8,138 bases of DNA from JBDRGC01 sp043818215 (lineage in GTDB: Bacteria; Chloroflexota; Anaerolineae; Anaerolineales; UBA11858): NCBI GenBank assembly GCA_043818215.1, contig JBDRGC010000498.1:1-8138 (forward strand), given 5' to 3'. A program made the translations under genes and the position numbers. The notes under the pieces are model-generated. The model was not told where the DNA came from, made no database searches, and was given only the letters and a program-made list of their open reading frames with translations. Position 1 is the first letter of the stretch; every line of letters begins with the position of its first letter. This document shows, in pieces, positions 1 through 6,836 of the stretch.

Positions 1-1
1 A

Positions 2-592
2 TATGTTCAGGCGTACCGCTTTCTATACCAACATTCGCATGATGATGGCGTGGTGGTCAGCCCCGGACTGCTCGGCCTGGAATTGGAGCCGCCCGAAAAT
101 GGGTTGTGGTGTGGCCTGGGGCGGCTGCTCCTGGTAGATTCCCAGGGTGATATTTACCCATGCTCGATGCTCACCACGCCCCAGTTCCAGTTGGGGAACA
201 TAGCCGATACCCCGCTGGCGGAAGCGCTGGCCTCGAAAAAGTTGTGCGGACTGGTGATGTTGGCCGAGCGGCGCAAGGACGAAATCGAGGCCTGCCGGGC
301 CTGCGGCTGGCGGCACTTTTGTCAGGCAAGCTGCCCGGCCAGCATCTGGCTGCAGCACGGTAACTGGTATGCTACTGATGGGCTGTGTGACCTGCGGCAA
401 GAGCTTTTTCGAGATTTGATTTTCGAGCGCGCTGAAATCCGCCAGCGTGCAGCCAACTCTGACACCACTTGTAATGTAACCGTTCAGCCCCCCCCTGCCC
501 CCCAACTTTGGGGGGAGCCCGTATTTGCTAAAACTAACCCTGGAAAGACCCCATGTTGCTCCCCCCAGGATTGGGGGGCAGGGGGGGGCTGA
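2..592 (+). CDS. radical SAM/SPASM maturase, C-terminal part (5' end outside window)
   Basis: The reading frame is open from the left edge, so only about the last 196 residues are seen; the radical SAM barrel with its CxxxCxxC motif would lie upstream. What is visible is a complete SPASM domain, which binds two auxiliary [4Fe-4S] clusters. Its seven cysteines have codons at 110, 161, 293, 302, 320, 332 and 386, giving C-x16-C-x43-C-x2-C-x5-C-x3-C-x17-C, with GDIYPC and CxxCxWRHFC motifs. SPASM enzymes (PqqE, AlbA, anSME types) make radical modifications on peptides or proteins; the substrate here is unknown. After the last cysteine come about 29 plausible residues (to about base 475). The remaining tail, rich in P, G and W, is read out of the 476-600 repeat, so the original stop was probably lost. 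First gene seen of the operon. Family assignment is firm; the role is inferred. Confidence 0.88.
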   Translation, partial: YVQAYRFLYQHSHDDGVVVSPGLLGLELEPPENGLWCGLGRLLLVDSQGDIYPCSMLTTPQFQLGNIADTPLAEALASKKLCGLVMLAERRKDEIEACRACGWRHFCQASCPASIWLQHGNWYATDGLCDLRQELFRDLIFERAEIRQRAANSDTTCNVTVQPPPAPQLWGEPVFAKTNPGKTPCCSPQDWGAGGG

Positions 593-600
593 ACGGTTAC
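476..600. repeat. 125-bp palindromic MITE-like repeat with nested hairpins
   Basis: Two 43-bp arms, 476-518 and 558-600, are reverse complements at 40 of 43 positions, separated by 39 bp. The outer end of each arm reads GTAACCGTTCAG. Each arm also contains its own small palindrome: C6-AACTTT-G6 in the left arm and C6-AGGATT-G6 in the right. The three mismatches fall in these inner loops, so both levels of pairing are preserved. Weaker pairing extends outward (TTGTAAT on the left against TTATAAG on the right, read inward). I see no convincing target-site duplication and no transposase, so this would be a non-autonomous element or a palindromic interspersed repeat. It forms the tail and stop codon of the radical SAM gene and ends just before the kinase gene. 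Transcribed, it would make a very stable stem-loop between the two genes. Confidence 0.9.
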
Positions 601-630
601 CTTATAATAGTGAGCGAGTGGAATAAGAAG

Positions 631-1704
631 ATGCTCCAGGCCACCTACTGCTTTTTCGACGCTCCCTTTGTGCTGGAGAGCGATGATCCAGACTTTCTGA
701 CGAACTTTGACAGAGCTTATCACCACTTCAGGATAACCACCAACCCTGCATCCACGTTGTACCAGGTAACGTTGACAGGAGAACCAAAGGTCAATATCAA
801 TGGGAAGACTGTCCGTTCAGCGAACCCAGGGGCGCTGCGCCAATACGCCTACAGCGCCATTCTCAACGCTGTCACCGCCCAGGTGCGCAGCCATTTCCTC
901 TTCCACGCCGCGTCGGTAGGCACACGGGATGGACAGGGCATGATCCTGGCAGGCGAGGCTGGCATGGGCAAAACCACGTTGACCCTCGCCCTGTTGCAAC
1001 GCAAATTTCATTTCCTTTCGGACGACGTTGCTGCCGTGGGGCGATCCGACAGCTGGCTTGATCCCTTCCCCCGTTCCCTGGGAGTACGTTTAGGAGATAG
1101 CCGCCCTGGCGAAAAACACCTGGTTGATGTCGATGATTTGGCGCCAGAGGCTCCCCATAGCCTTGTGGCAAAATCGGGCTTCCCATTGCGTTTTCTGTTT
1201 GTCCTGTCCGAGACAAAAAACAAGGGAGAGGAGCCAGATTGCTATCTGGTTCTCGACCACACCCCGTCGCCTTTATTAGCCAGGTTGCGTGCCATCGCCA
1301 ATGTACGGGAAACGCAAACCATGCGGGGCAAGCCGTATCCGGTCGTTCGGCTTCGGCTGGAACCGGGAACACTCCCCACGGTCGAACCGGAGATTGAAAA
1401 GATCTGTCGACGTCATCAGGTACTGCTCTTTGAAATTACCCGCGGCCGTGAAGCACCGCCTGACTTCAGCAGTCACCCGAAACTCGTGCCCCTTTCAGCT
1501 TCGGAAGCCGCCCGGGAACTGCTGCACCACTTCAAAGGCGGGCCGCGTTCAGCGCTGCTCCAGCAGGATTTTGGCAGCAGCGCAACTCGTCTCTATCTGG
1601 CACTGGCCGGTCTGACGGCAGGAATGGCCTGCTACCGCCTCAATGTAGGCCGTCTGGAAGAAATGGTCGAAATGATTATCAACACAGTGGAACACAGATC
1701 GTGA
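631..1704 (+). CDS. HPr-kinase-like P-loop protein (HprK-related kinase)
   Basis: About 357 residues from ATG 631. Around residues 92-132 it shows the core of HprK-type kinases: an FHAASV stretch (His92), a Walker A loop GEAGMGKTT (residues 108-116, Lys114), and about 15 residues later FLSDDVA (Asp131-Asp132), matching the 'ADD' motif of HprK. True HPr kinases phosphorylate HPr on serine in sugar regulation. HprK-related proteins beside radical SAM enzymes, PqqD-like proteins and NTP_transf_5 proteins instead belong to peptide-modification loci, and some phosphorylate peptides, so that context fits better here. Starts at ATG 553 and GTG 610 are also in frame. ATG 553 lies inside the repeat and is unlikely; GTG 610 has no ribosome binding site. 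ATG 631 is preceded by GTGGA (618-622) and gives an N-terminus (MLQATYCFFD) that looks family-like. The end overlaps the next gene by four bases. The target is unknown. Confidence 0.82.
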   Translation: MLQATYCFFDAPFVLESDDPDFLTNFDRAYHHFRITTNPASTLYQVTLTGEPKVNINGKTVRSANPGALRQYAYSAILNAVTAQVRSHFLFHAASVGTRDGQGMILAGEAGMGKTTLTLALLQRKFHFLSDDVAAVGRSDSWLDPFPRSLGVRLGDSRPGEKHLVDVDDLAPEAPHSLVAKSGFPLRFLFVLSETKNKGEEPDCYLVLDHTPSPLLARLRAIANVRETQTMRGKPYPVVRLRLEPGTLPTVEPEIEKICRRHQVLLFEITRGREAPPDFSSHPKLVPLSASEAARELLHHFKGGPRSALLQQDFGSSATRLYLALAGLTAGMACYRLNVGRLEEMVEMIINTVEHRS

Positions 1705-3980
1705 AAGAAAAGGTGGACTTGTTTCCAAGGTTAAGAACTTTAGTACTATGCCTGGGGTTGCTAATTCTTCTCCAGGCAATTGTCCAACCCGCTGGTGCGG
1801 CTGTAACTATTACATCAAACAGTGATCCGCCGGCCCTAAAGATTCTGGTGGAGGAGGATGGCATCTACCAAATTACGTACACCGATCTAGAATCTGCCGG
1901 TTGGTACCCTGCCACGCTGGATCCCACGAACTTGCAGTTGAGCCACCTGGATACGGAACTGCCAATTTGGGTTCAAGACCAGGAAAACGGCGTCTTTGAT
2001 CCCTCCGATCTAATCATCTTCTATGGACAGGCTATGACAGGACGCTATACCCGCCAGAACGTCTACTGGCTCACGGTTGGGGGCACGCCCGGCCTGCGCA
2101 TGGACGAACGGGACGCCGCGCCAGTCCACGGTTACCCTGTTCCCGCCAGTTTCCCGATCACCTTGCACGCCGAGGAGCATCCCACCTGGTACGGCTACTG
2201 GCAAAACCCACCCGGCCGCGAAGCCCAGGATCACTGGTACTGGACAGGGCGTCTCGAAGCTCCCGCCAGCACCGACCTGACTTTCCAGATGCCCTCCTTT
2301 GACGCGGCCAGTGCTGACTTTGGGTTGCGAGTTCTGCTGGCAGGCCGCACGGATGACTCCGCAATCCCCGACCACCACACCCGCCTGATTCTCAACGGCA
2401 CGCTAGTGGACGAAGCCTGGTGGGACGGGAAGATCGAATTCCAGCATAACACTACGTTTTCACCGACCTCACTCAACGTGGGAAGCAATACCTTATCAGT
2501 CGAGACCGTAGGCGACACCGGCGCGGTGGTGGATAGCCTGTATGCCAACTGGCTAGAGGTAGATTACCAGGCGCTGTACACCAGCCAGGATGACGAGTTG
2601 GCCTTCGGTGTTCCCGCGGCGGGCGATTACCAGTTCCAGGTTGGAGGATTTAGCAGTGAGGACACTGAGGTCTTTGATATCACCGATCCGATATCCCCTG
2701 TACGGCTGCTGAAGGTGGAAAGCCAGCCAGAGGGCAACGGATATACAGCGGTCTTCGAAGATCACGCCGAAGCTGCGGCCCGTTACCTGGCGCTGACCCC
2801 TGCCCAGCGTTGCTCACCATCCGCACTCGTCCCTGACCAACCATCCGACTTGCGCAATCCTGCCAACGGCGCTGACGAGATCATCATCGCCTACGAGGAT
2901 TTCTACACCGCTACCCTGCCCCTGGCGGCCCATCGTGAGTTCCAGGGGTTGCGGGTTCAGGTAATTCGCATCAGCGATGTTTACGACGAGTTTAGCGGCG
3001 GATTTTTTACACCCCAGGCGATTCGCGATTTCCTGGCCTACGCCTATGTCCAATGGACGCCACCTGCCCCGTCTTATGTGCTTTTGGTCGGCGATGCTCA
3101 CCTGGACTATCTGAACCGCTTTGGCACCGGCACACCAAACTACGTACCCACCTACATTTTCGACGCGACCGACGTAGGTGAGACTGCCAACGACAACTGG
3201 TTCGCCTGTGTGGGGGGCAACGATCCCCTCCCCGACCTATTCCTGGGGCGACTCCCGGCGCGCAGCCAAACCGATGTGCAAGCCATGGTATCCAAGATCA
3301 TCGCCTACGAGACTACCCCATCATCGGGCGCATGGAACAGCCGTGCCCTGTTCGTCGCCGACGATGATATGGATATCTTCGAGAGCATCTCAGATGCCTG
3401 GATCGATCAAATACCGGAAGGCTATCAGGTTCAGCGAGTGTACGCCAGTGATTACCCGCCTGGTAACGCCCACGATGAAATTATCGCTGCCATTAATCAA
3501 GGAGTATCACTGGTCAGTTATATTGGGCATGGTAACCAGGATCGTTGGGGAACCTGGAGCGGAGGACGCATGTTCGATACTTCGGATGTCAGCCTATTGA
3601 ACAATGCAGATCGCCTGCCTTTTGTCGTTACTGCTACTTGTCTGAACGGCTTTTTCCCTAACCCCTTACTGGCCTACTCCACTGCGGAGGAACTTGTTCG
3701 TTATGCCGACGGAGGGGCCATCGGTGTCTGGGCCCCCACAGCGCTTGGCTCACCCCTGGAGCACGCCGTCCTGTTTGCTGAATTATTCGAGAATCTGTAT
3801 GGAGCTGAGGCACCCACCCTGGGCGGGATCACCACCCAGGCCAAGCTGACCGCCTACAGTCAAGGCATCTCTCAGGAATTGATCGAGACGTTTACGCTTT
3901 TTGGTGATCCGGCTACGCGATTGAAACTAAAGCCAATGGTGATATTCAAAGTTTTTCTTCCTCTAATCAGAACCAAATGA
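1701..3980 (+). CDS. secreted gingipain-like cysteine peptidase (family C25)
   Basis: 759 residues starting at GTG, whose GTGA overlaps the kinase stop. There is no Shine-Dalgarno sequence, so translational coupling is likely. Residues 1-33 are a Sec signal peptide: basic start, hydrophobic run LVLCLGLLILL, cleavage near PAGA|AV. Residues 35-390 resemble the pro/beta-sandwich region of C25 proteins, with FYG followed by a YTRQNVYWL stretch. The caspase-like catalytic part covers about 390-735: LLVGDAH (461-467), DLFLGRLPARS, SYIGHG with catalytic His610, and TATCLNG with catalytic Cys647, 37 residues later as in gingipains. An LFGDP motif follows near the end. The last eight residues are FLPLIRTK, the tail shared with the next gene and with the remnant at 7199-7222. 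Such peptidases cleave proteins outside the cell; PorU of type IX secretion is a C25 relative that cuts C-terminal signals. Substrate unknown. Confidence 0.88.
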   Translation: MKEKVDLFPRLRTLVLCLGLLILLQAIVQPAGAAVTITSNSDPPALKILVEEDGIYQITYTDLESAGWYPATLDPTNLQLSHLDTELPIWVQDQENGVFDPSDLIIFYGQAMTGRYTRQNVYWLTVGGTPGLRMDERDAAPVHGYPVPASFPITLHAEEHPTWYGYWQNPPGREAQDHWYWTGRLEAPASTDLTFQMPSFDAASADFGLRVLLAGRTDDSAIPDHHTRLILNGTLVDEAWWDGKIEFQHNTTFSPTSLNVGSNTLSVETVGDTGAVVDSLYANWLEVDYQALYTSQDDELAFGVPAAGDYQFQVGGFSSEDTEVFDITDPISPVRLLKVESQPEGNGYTAVFEDHAEAAARYLALTPAQRCSPSALVPDQPSDLRNPANGADEIIIAYEDFYTATLPLAAHREFQGLRVQVIRISDVYDEFSGGFFTPQAIRDFLAYAYVQWTPPAPSYVLLVGDAHLDYLNRFGTGTPNYVPTYIFDATDVGETANDNWFACVGGNDPLPDLFLGRLPARSQTDVQAMVSKIIAYETTPSSGAWNSRALFVADDDMDIFESISDAWIDQIPEGYQVQRVYASDYPPGNAHDEIIAAINQGVSLVSYIGHGNQDRWGTWSGGRMFDTSDVSLLNNADRLPFVVTATCLNGFFPNPLLAYSTAEELVRYADGGAIGVWAPTALGSPLEHAVLFAELFENLYGAEAPTLGGITTQAKLTAYSQGISQELIETFTLFGDPATRLKLKPMVIFKVFLPLIRTK

Positions 3981-3994
3981 CAGAGGATGCTCCA

Positions 3995-4000
3995 GTGAGG
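3995..4000 (+). promoter_or_regulatory. ribosome binding site for the lamin-tail-like gene
   Basis: GTGAGG lies 9 bases before ATG 4010 and is the clearest Shine-Dalgarno sequence in the operon. It supports ATG 4010, which gives a proper signal peptide. The two genes that overlap their upstream neighbour have no comparable site, so this gene is probably initiated independently. Confidence 0.6.
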
Positions 4001-4009
4001 ATGTGATCC

Positions 4010-5038
4010 ATGAAAGCAAAAAGGATATATTTGATTTGTCTATTTGGCTTTGTTTTATGTTATCTGGGTTTTCATCTATTTGGGAAACCAAAAACTGTCT
4101 GGAGTGCCTCTAGCGAAAATGCGGGTAAGATGATCTTTACCGAAGTGAACTTCAACGACAGCACGAATGATTGGGTAGAAATATATATCGTGGATGGTTC
4201 AGTAGACTGGACAGGCTATCGTATTTATGAGGGAACTACTCCATGGATAACAATCAGCGCTGCACTAGCCTCAAGTCTATCAAAAGGCGACTACATTGTG
4301 CTACATGCAGAATCTGGGGCAGACGAAACGACGGATAAGGGGGCCAACGGCTATTGGGATCTCTATGGGTTGACTGATCTCTATGCTACTGACGGTATCT
4401 TGCAAATCAAGGAGCCTTCTGGATCAACTGATCGTGTGGATGTCGTCATTTACTCTGACAATAATGGTTCTTTCATAAGTCCAACCCAGGCTAACGGTGC
4501 CGTAGCAGATGGGATGTGGGACATTTATGACTTCTCTACCGGCGATGCTGGCGCATGGACAAATAGCGATGACATTGGAGCAAGCCAAACTCTGTCCAGA
4601 TACCTGGACCCTGGAACTCCCGTATATGCCGATAGCAACAGTAAAGACAACTGGTATCAGGCAACTATCGCTACTAAAGGAGGGGGCAGCCAACAAACCC
4701 TCATCGAACTCGCCTCGTTCACCGCCACCGTCCATGACGGTTACGTGCTGCTCCAATGGGAAACCATTAGCGAAATAGACAACGCCGGCTTCAACCTCTG
4801 GCGTAGCGCTTCAGCGGGTGGGGAATACGTCAAACTCAACGCAAAACTTATTCCAGCACAGGGTGGACCCGCGTTAGGAGCTTCCTACACCTACCAGGAC
4901 ACAACCGTCACCGAAGGCATGACCTACTACTACAAATTGGAAGACGTGGACACCCACGGTGTGAGCACCCTCCACGGGCCAGCGTGGGTCAGCACTGGCA
5001 TTTCTTATCGCCTGTACATCCCATTTATTGAAAGATGA
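4010..5038 (+). CDS. exported lamin-tail-like / fibronectin-III-like surface protein
   Basis: 342 residues. Residues 1-33 are basic and then hydrophobic (RIYLICLFGFVLCYLGF), a signal peptide or N-terminal anchor. Residues about 40-215 look like a lamin-tail (LTD) fold: FTEVNFNDSTNDWVEIY at the start, a GYRIYEG strand, KGDYIVLHA, and a closing stretch with DNWYQAT. LTD domains in bacteria sit on secreted proteins and are often fused to nucleases or adhesins, but no catalytic motif is seen here. Residues about 231-325 form a fibronectin-III-like module (SFTATV, LLQWETISEIDNAGFNLWR, YTYQDTTV, TYYYKLEDVD). The protein ends in LYIPFIER, matching the peptidase tail. Base composition changes inside the gene: 25 of 60 G+C at 4141-4200 against 38 of 60 at 4681-4740, as if the C-terminal module had been joined on. 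It sits 29 bases after the peptidase gene and is a candidate substrate or partner. Function unknown. Confidence 0.75.
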   Translation: MKAKRIYLICLFGFVLCYLGFHLFGKPKTVWSASSENAGKMIFTEVNFNDSTNDWVEIYIVDGSVDWTGYRIYEGTTPWITISAALASSLSKGDYIVLHAESGADETTDKGANGYWDLYGLTDLYATDGILQIKEPSGSTDRVDVVIYSDNNGSFISPTQANGAVADGMWDIYDFSTGDAGAWTNSDDIGASQTLSRYLDPGTPVYADSNSKDNWYQATIATKGGGSQQTLIELASFTATVHDGYVLLQWETISEIDNAGFNLWRSASAGGEYVKLNAKLIPAQGGPALGASYTYQDTTVTEGMTYYYKLEDVDTHGVSTLHGPAWVSTGISYRLYIPFIER

Positions 5039-5076
5039 CATTTTGAATAGAACTTGCGCCTCCATCCAAGATACCT

Positions 5077-5544
5077 ATGTCATCCTCAAATCCGCCGATC
5101 CTCGAAGCCACACTGAAAGTATGGGCCGAAACCGGGCGTCACAACCTGATTCCGGTAAAGGGTACCAGCATGTACCCATCACTTCGACCCGGCGATGTGA
5201 CGCTGATCGTTCATGGGTATGAGAAGTTTCGTGCAGGTGACATTCTGGTGTATCGGTCAGGAGACCAGGTGGTGATCCATCGCTTCTTACGCTGGCTGCC
5301 AGATGGTACGCTGCTCATGGCCGGTGATAACCGCCAGTTTGTTGATACACCAATTCCTGTAAGCGCAGTGCTCGGTCGGGTGATTAGCGTAATCACTCCC
5401 AGCGGTCAGTTCAGCCTGGAGACTTGCGGAGTAAGGGCGTTTGGGCGAATGCTGGTGACCTGCTTTCCCTTCAGAGGTCGTCGCGGTCTGCGACGAGTCC
5501 TGGCCTGGCTTTTTGCTCTGGCGGCCTGGATACTACGCCGATGA
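5077..5544 (+). CDS. S24/S26 signal-peptidase-like protein, Ser/His type
   Basis: 155 residues. The N-terminal block KGTSMYPSLRPGD has the SMxP nucleophile motif of type I signal peptidases and LexA-like peptidases (Ser31). GDILVYR follows, then VVIHRFLR with His68 where bacterial signal peptidases carry the general-base lysine, and MAGDNRQFVDTPI (Asp84) followed by LGRVI. A His in place of Lys is the pattern of archaeal and endoplasmic-reticulum (Sec11) signal peptidases. There is no N-terminal membrane segment; the last 15 residues (VLAWLFALAAWILRR) could form a single C-terminal anchor. Proteins of this short kind often sit in loci with PqqD-like, HprK-like and NTP_transf_5 genes, where they may cut modified precursors. 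Start ATG 5077 has a weak ribosome site, 38 bases after the previous stop; no better start precedes the SMYP motif. The stop overlaps the next ATG (ATGA). Confidence 0.8.
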   Translation: MSSSNPPILEATLKVWAETGRHNLIPVKGTSMYPSLRPGDVTLIVHGYEKFRAGDILVYRSGDQVVIHRFLRWLPDGTLLMAGDNRQFVDTPIPVSAVLGRVISVITPSGQFSLETCGVRAFGRMLVTCFPFRGRRGLRRVLAWLFALAAWILRR

Positions 5545-6836
5545 GTGCACTCCACGCTCCGATTTTATCTCCCGAGGATAGGTTGTTGCTTCTCTGTGCT
5601 CGCATCACACTGACCCCTACGCAAGGCCGGTCGTTGCTCCAAATCATAGAGGGGAAACTCAACTGGAATAGGGTGCTCAACAGAGCGGTGCGGCAGGGTA
5701 TTCCAACGCTGGTTTACTATCACCTATCCGGGCTTGACGCCTGGGCAGCAGTCCCATCTCAAATCTGGGACACACTGGAACGGGCATATCAAGCTGCCAG
5801 ACTGTTGACCATGCGTCAGCGCTTTGAGTTCGTGCGTTTGCTGGATGCATTACGAGTTGCCGATGTACAGGTGATTCCCCTGAAGGGCATTGCTCTACGA
5901 GGAACCGTCTATCCGAATCTAGCCTTGCGTCCTAGCGGTGATATCGATCTACTGGTCAGGTCTATTGATATCGAGCTTACGGAAAACGTGTTACGTCAAC
6001 TTGGTTACGAACCCGTTGAAACAGATCACCCCAAAAACTGGTACCGGCCTGAAAATTATCACCACCTGGTTCCTTATGTTTTGCCAGGACGGAACGTGTT
6101 GGTGGAGATTCATTGGGGTCTGCTACCTCCAGACACCAACATCAGGATAGGCATTGAAGGTATTTGGCAACGATCAAGGGTCTGTCAGATTGCCGGTTGT
6201 CTGGTGCGACTGTTTTGCCCCGAGGATATGATAATCCATTTAGGTATGCACGCTATCGCTTGGCAGCAAGATGTTTCATCCCAATCTTTGCCTAGGTTGC
6301 GCCATTTAGTGGACATAGCGGAAACCGCTCGGTATTACGAAACACAACTAGACTGGAATATGATCGTAGATCTAGCCCAGGAATGGGACGTTCAGCAATA
6401 CCTCTTTTTAGTTCTCCGGGTGACACAGAGCCTGCTGGAGGCTAAAGGTTTGGATCAACCTTTAGCGACTTTGCAGCCTCTTGGGTTCGATGATGCACTC
6501 GTAGCAGACACTCAGCGACGTGTTTTAAGACTTTCCCGCCTGGAACTACCTGAACCTGTTACGGATAACTTGATTCACTTTCTACTCGCGGAATCATCTG
6601 GGGATAAACTTCGACTATTAGTGCGGGTGATCTTTCCCTCCCGGAAAAGAATGGGCCAGTTATATCATCTGAATCCTGAATCCTGGCGGATATTCCCATG
6701 TTACCTGCTACGTCCCTTTCAGTTATTGAGCCGTCATGCCAGGATACTAACTTACACCTGTTGGCAAAACTTATTACACCAGAGATGGAAATATTCATTG
6801 AACATCAAAAACGCCTCTTTTCGGGTCAAAAAGTAA
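5541..6836 (+). CDS. nucleotidyltransferase family protein (NTP_transf_5 type)
   Basis: 431 residues from ATG 5541, whose ATGA overlaps the previous stop; the frame is open further upstream to 5424, but that would cover most of the signal-peptidase-like C-terminus. Motifs are those of PF14907-type nucleotidyltransferases: IPLKGIALRG (Lys115), then YPNLALRPSGDIDLLV with Arg130 and the metal-binding pair Asp134/Asp136, and VEIHWGL with the likely third acidic residue Glu189. This is the polymerase-beta-like active site, expected to transfer a nucleotide to a protein, peptide or small molecule. The C-terminal 200 residues are helical-looking without known motifs, as usual for the family. Such proteins recur in RiPP loci beside HprK-like kinases (for example phosphorylating lasso-peptide loci). 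It is the last gene of the operon; only a weak 4-bp stem follows the stop and no clear terminator is seen. Substrate unknown. Confidence 0.85.
   Translation: MSALHAPILSPEDRLLLLCARITLTPTQGRSLLQIIEGKLNWNRVLNRAVRQGIPTLVYYHLSGLDAWAAVPSQIWDTLERAYQAARLLTMRQRFEFVRLLDALRVADVQVIPLKGIALRGTVYPNLALRPSGDIDLLVRSIDIELTENVLRQLGYEPVETDHPKNWYRPENYHHLVPYVLPGRNVLVEIHWGLLPPDTNIRIGIEGIWQRSRVCQIAGCLVRLFCPEDMIIHLGMHAIAWQQDVSSQSLPRLRHLVDIAETARYYETQLDWNMIVDLAQEWDVQQYLFLVLRVTQSLLEAKGLDQPLATLQPLGFDDALVADTQRRVLRLSRLELPEPVTDNLIHFLLAESSGDKLRLLVRVIFPSRKRMGQLYHLNPESWRIFPCYLLRPFQLLSRHARILTYTCWQNLLHQRWKYSLNIKNASFRVKK

Noticed and set aside
23..505. 160-residue minus-strand open frame
   Set aside because: It is antisense to the SPASM domain, whose cysteine pattern is clear on the plus strand; its sequence is low-complexity with no motif.
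603..608. Perfect TATAAT as a promoter -10 box
   Set aside because: No -35-like sequence lies 16-18 bases upstream; that place is a G run of the repeat. Probably chance in an AT-rich flank, though an internal promoter cannot be excluded.
553..630. Upstream starts of the kinase gene (ATG 553, GTG 610)
   Set aside because: ATG 553 lies inside the inverted repeat and would add repeat-encoded residues. GTG 610 has no ribosome site. ATG 631 fits the family N-terminus better, though GTG 610 is not excluded.
872..1372. 166-residue minus-strand open frame inside the kinase gene
   Set aside because: Antisense to the Walker A region of the kinase; proline- and arginine-rich with no recognisable motif.
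3981..5076. RiPP precursor peptide in the spacers of the operon
   Set aside because: The gaps of 29 and 38 bases are too short for a leader-core peptide, and no short alternative frame with a ribosome site was convincing.
5424..5540. Longer start for the nucleotidyltransferase
   Set aside because: It would overlap about 120 bases of the signal-peptidase-like gene; the ATGA overlap at 5541 gives a normal operon junction and a sensible N-terminus.
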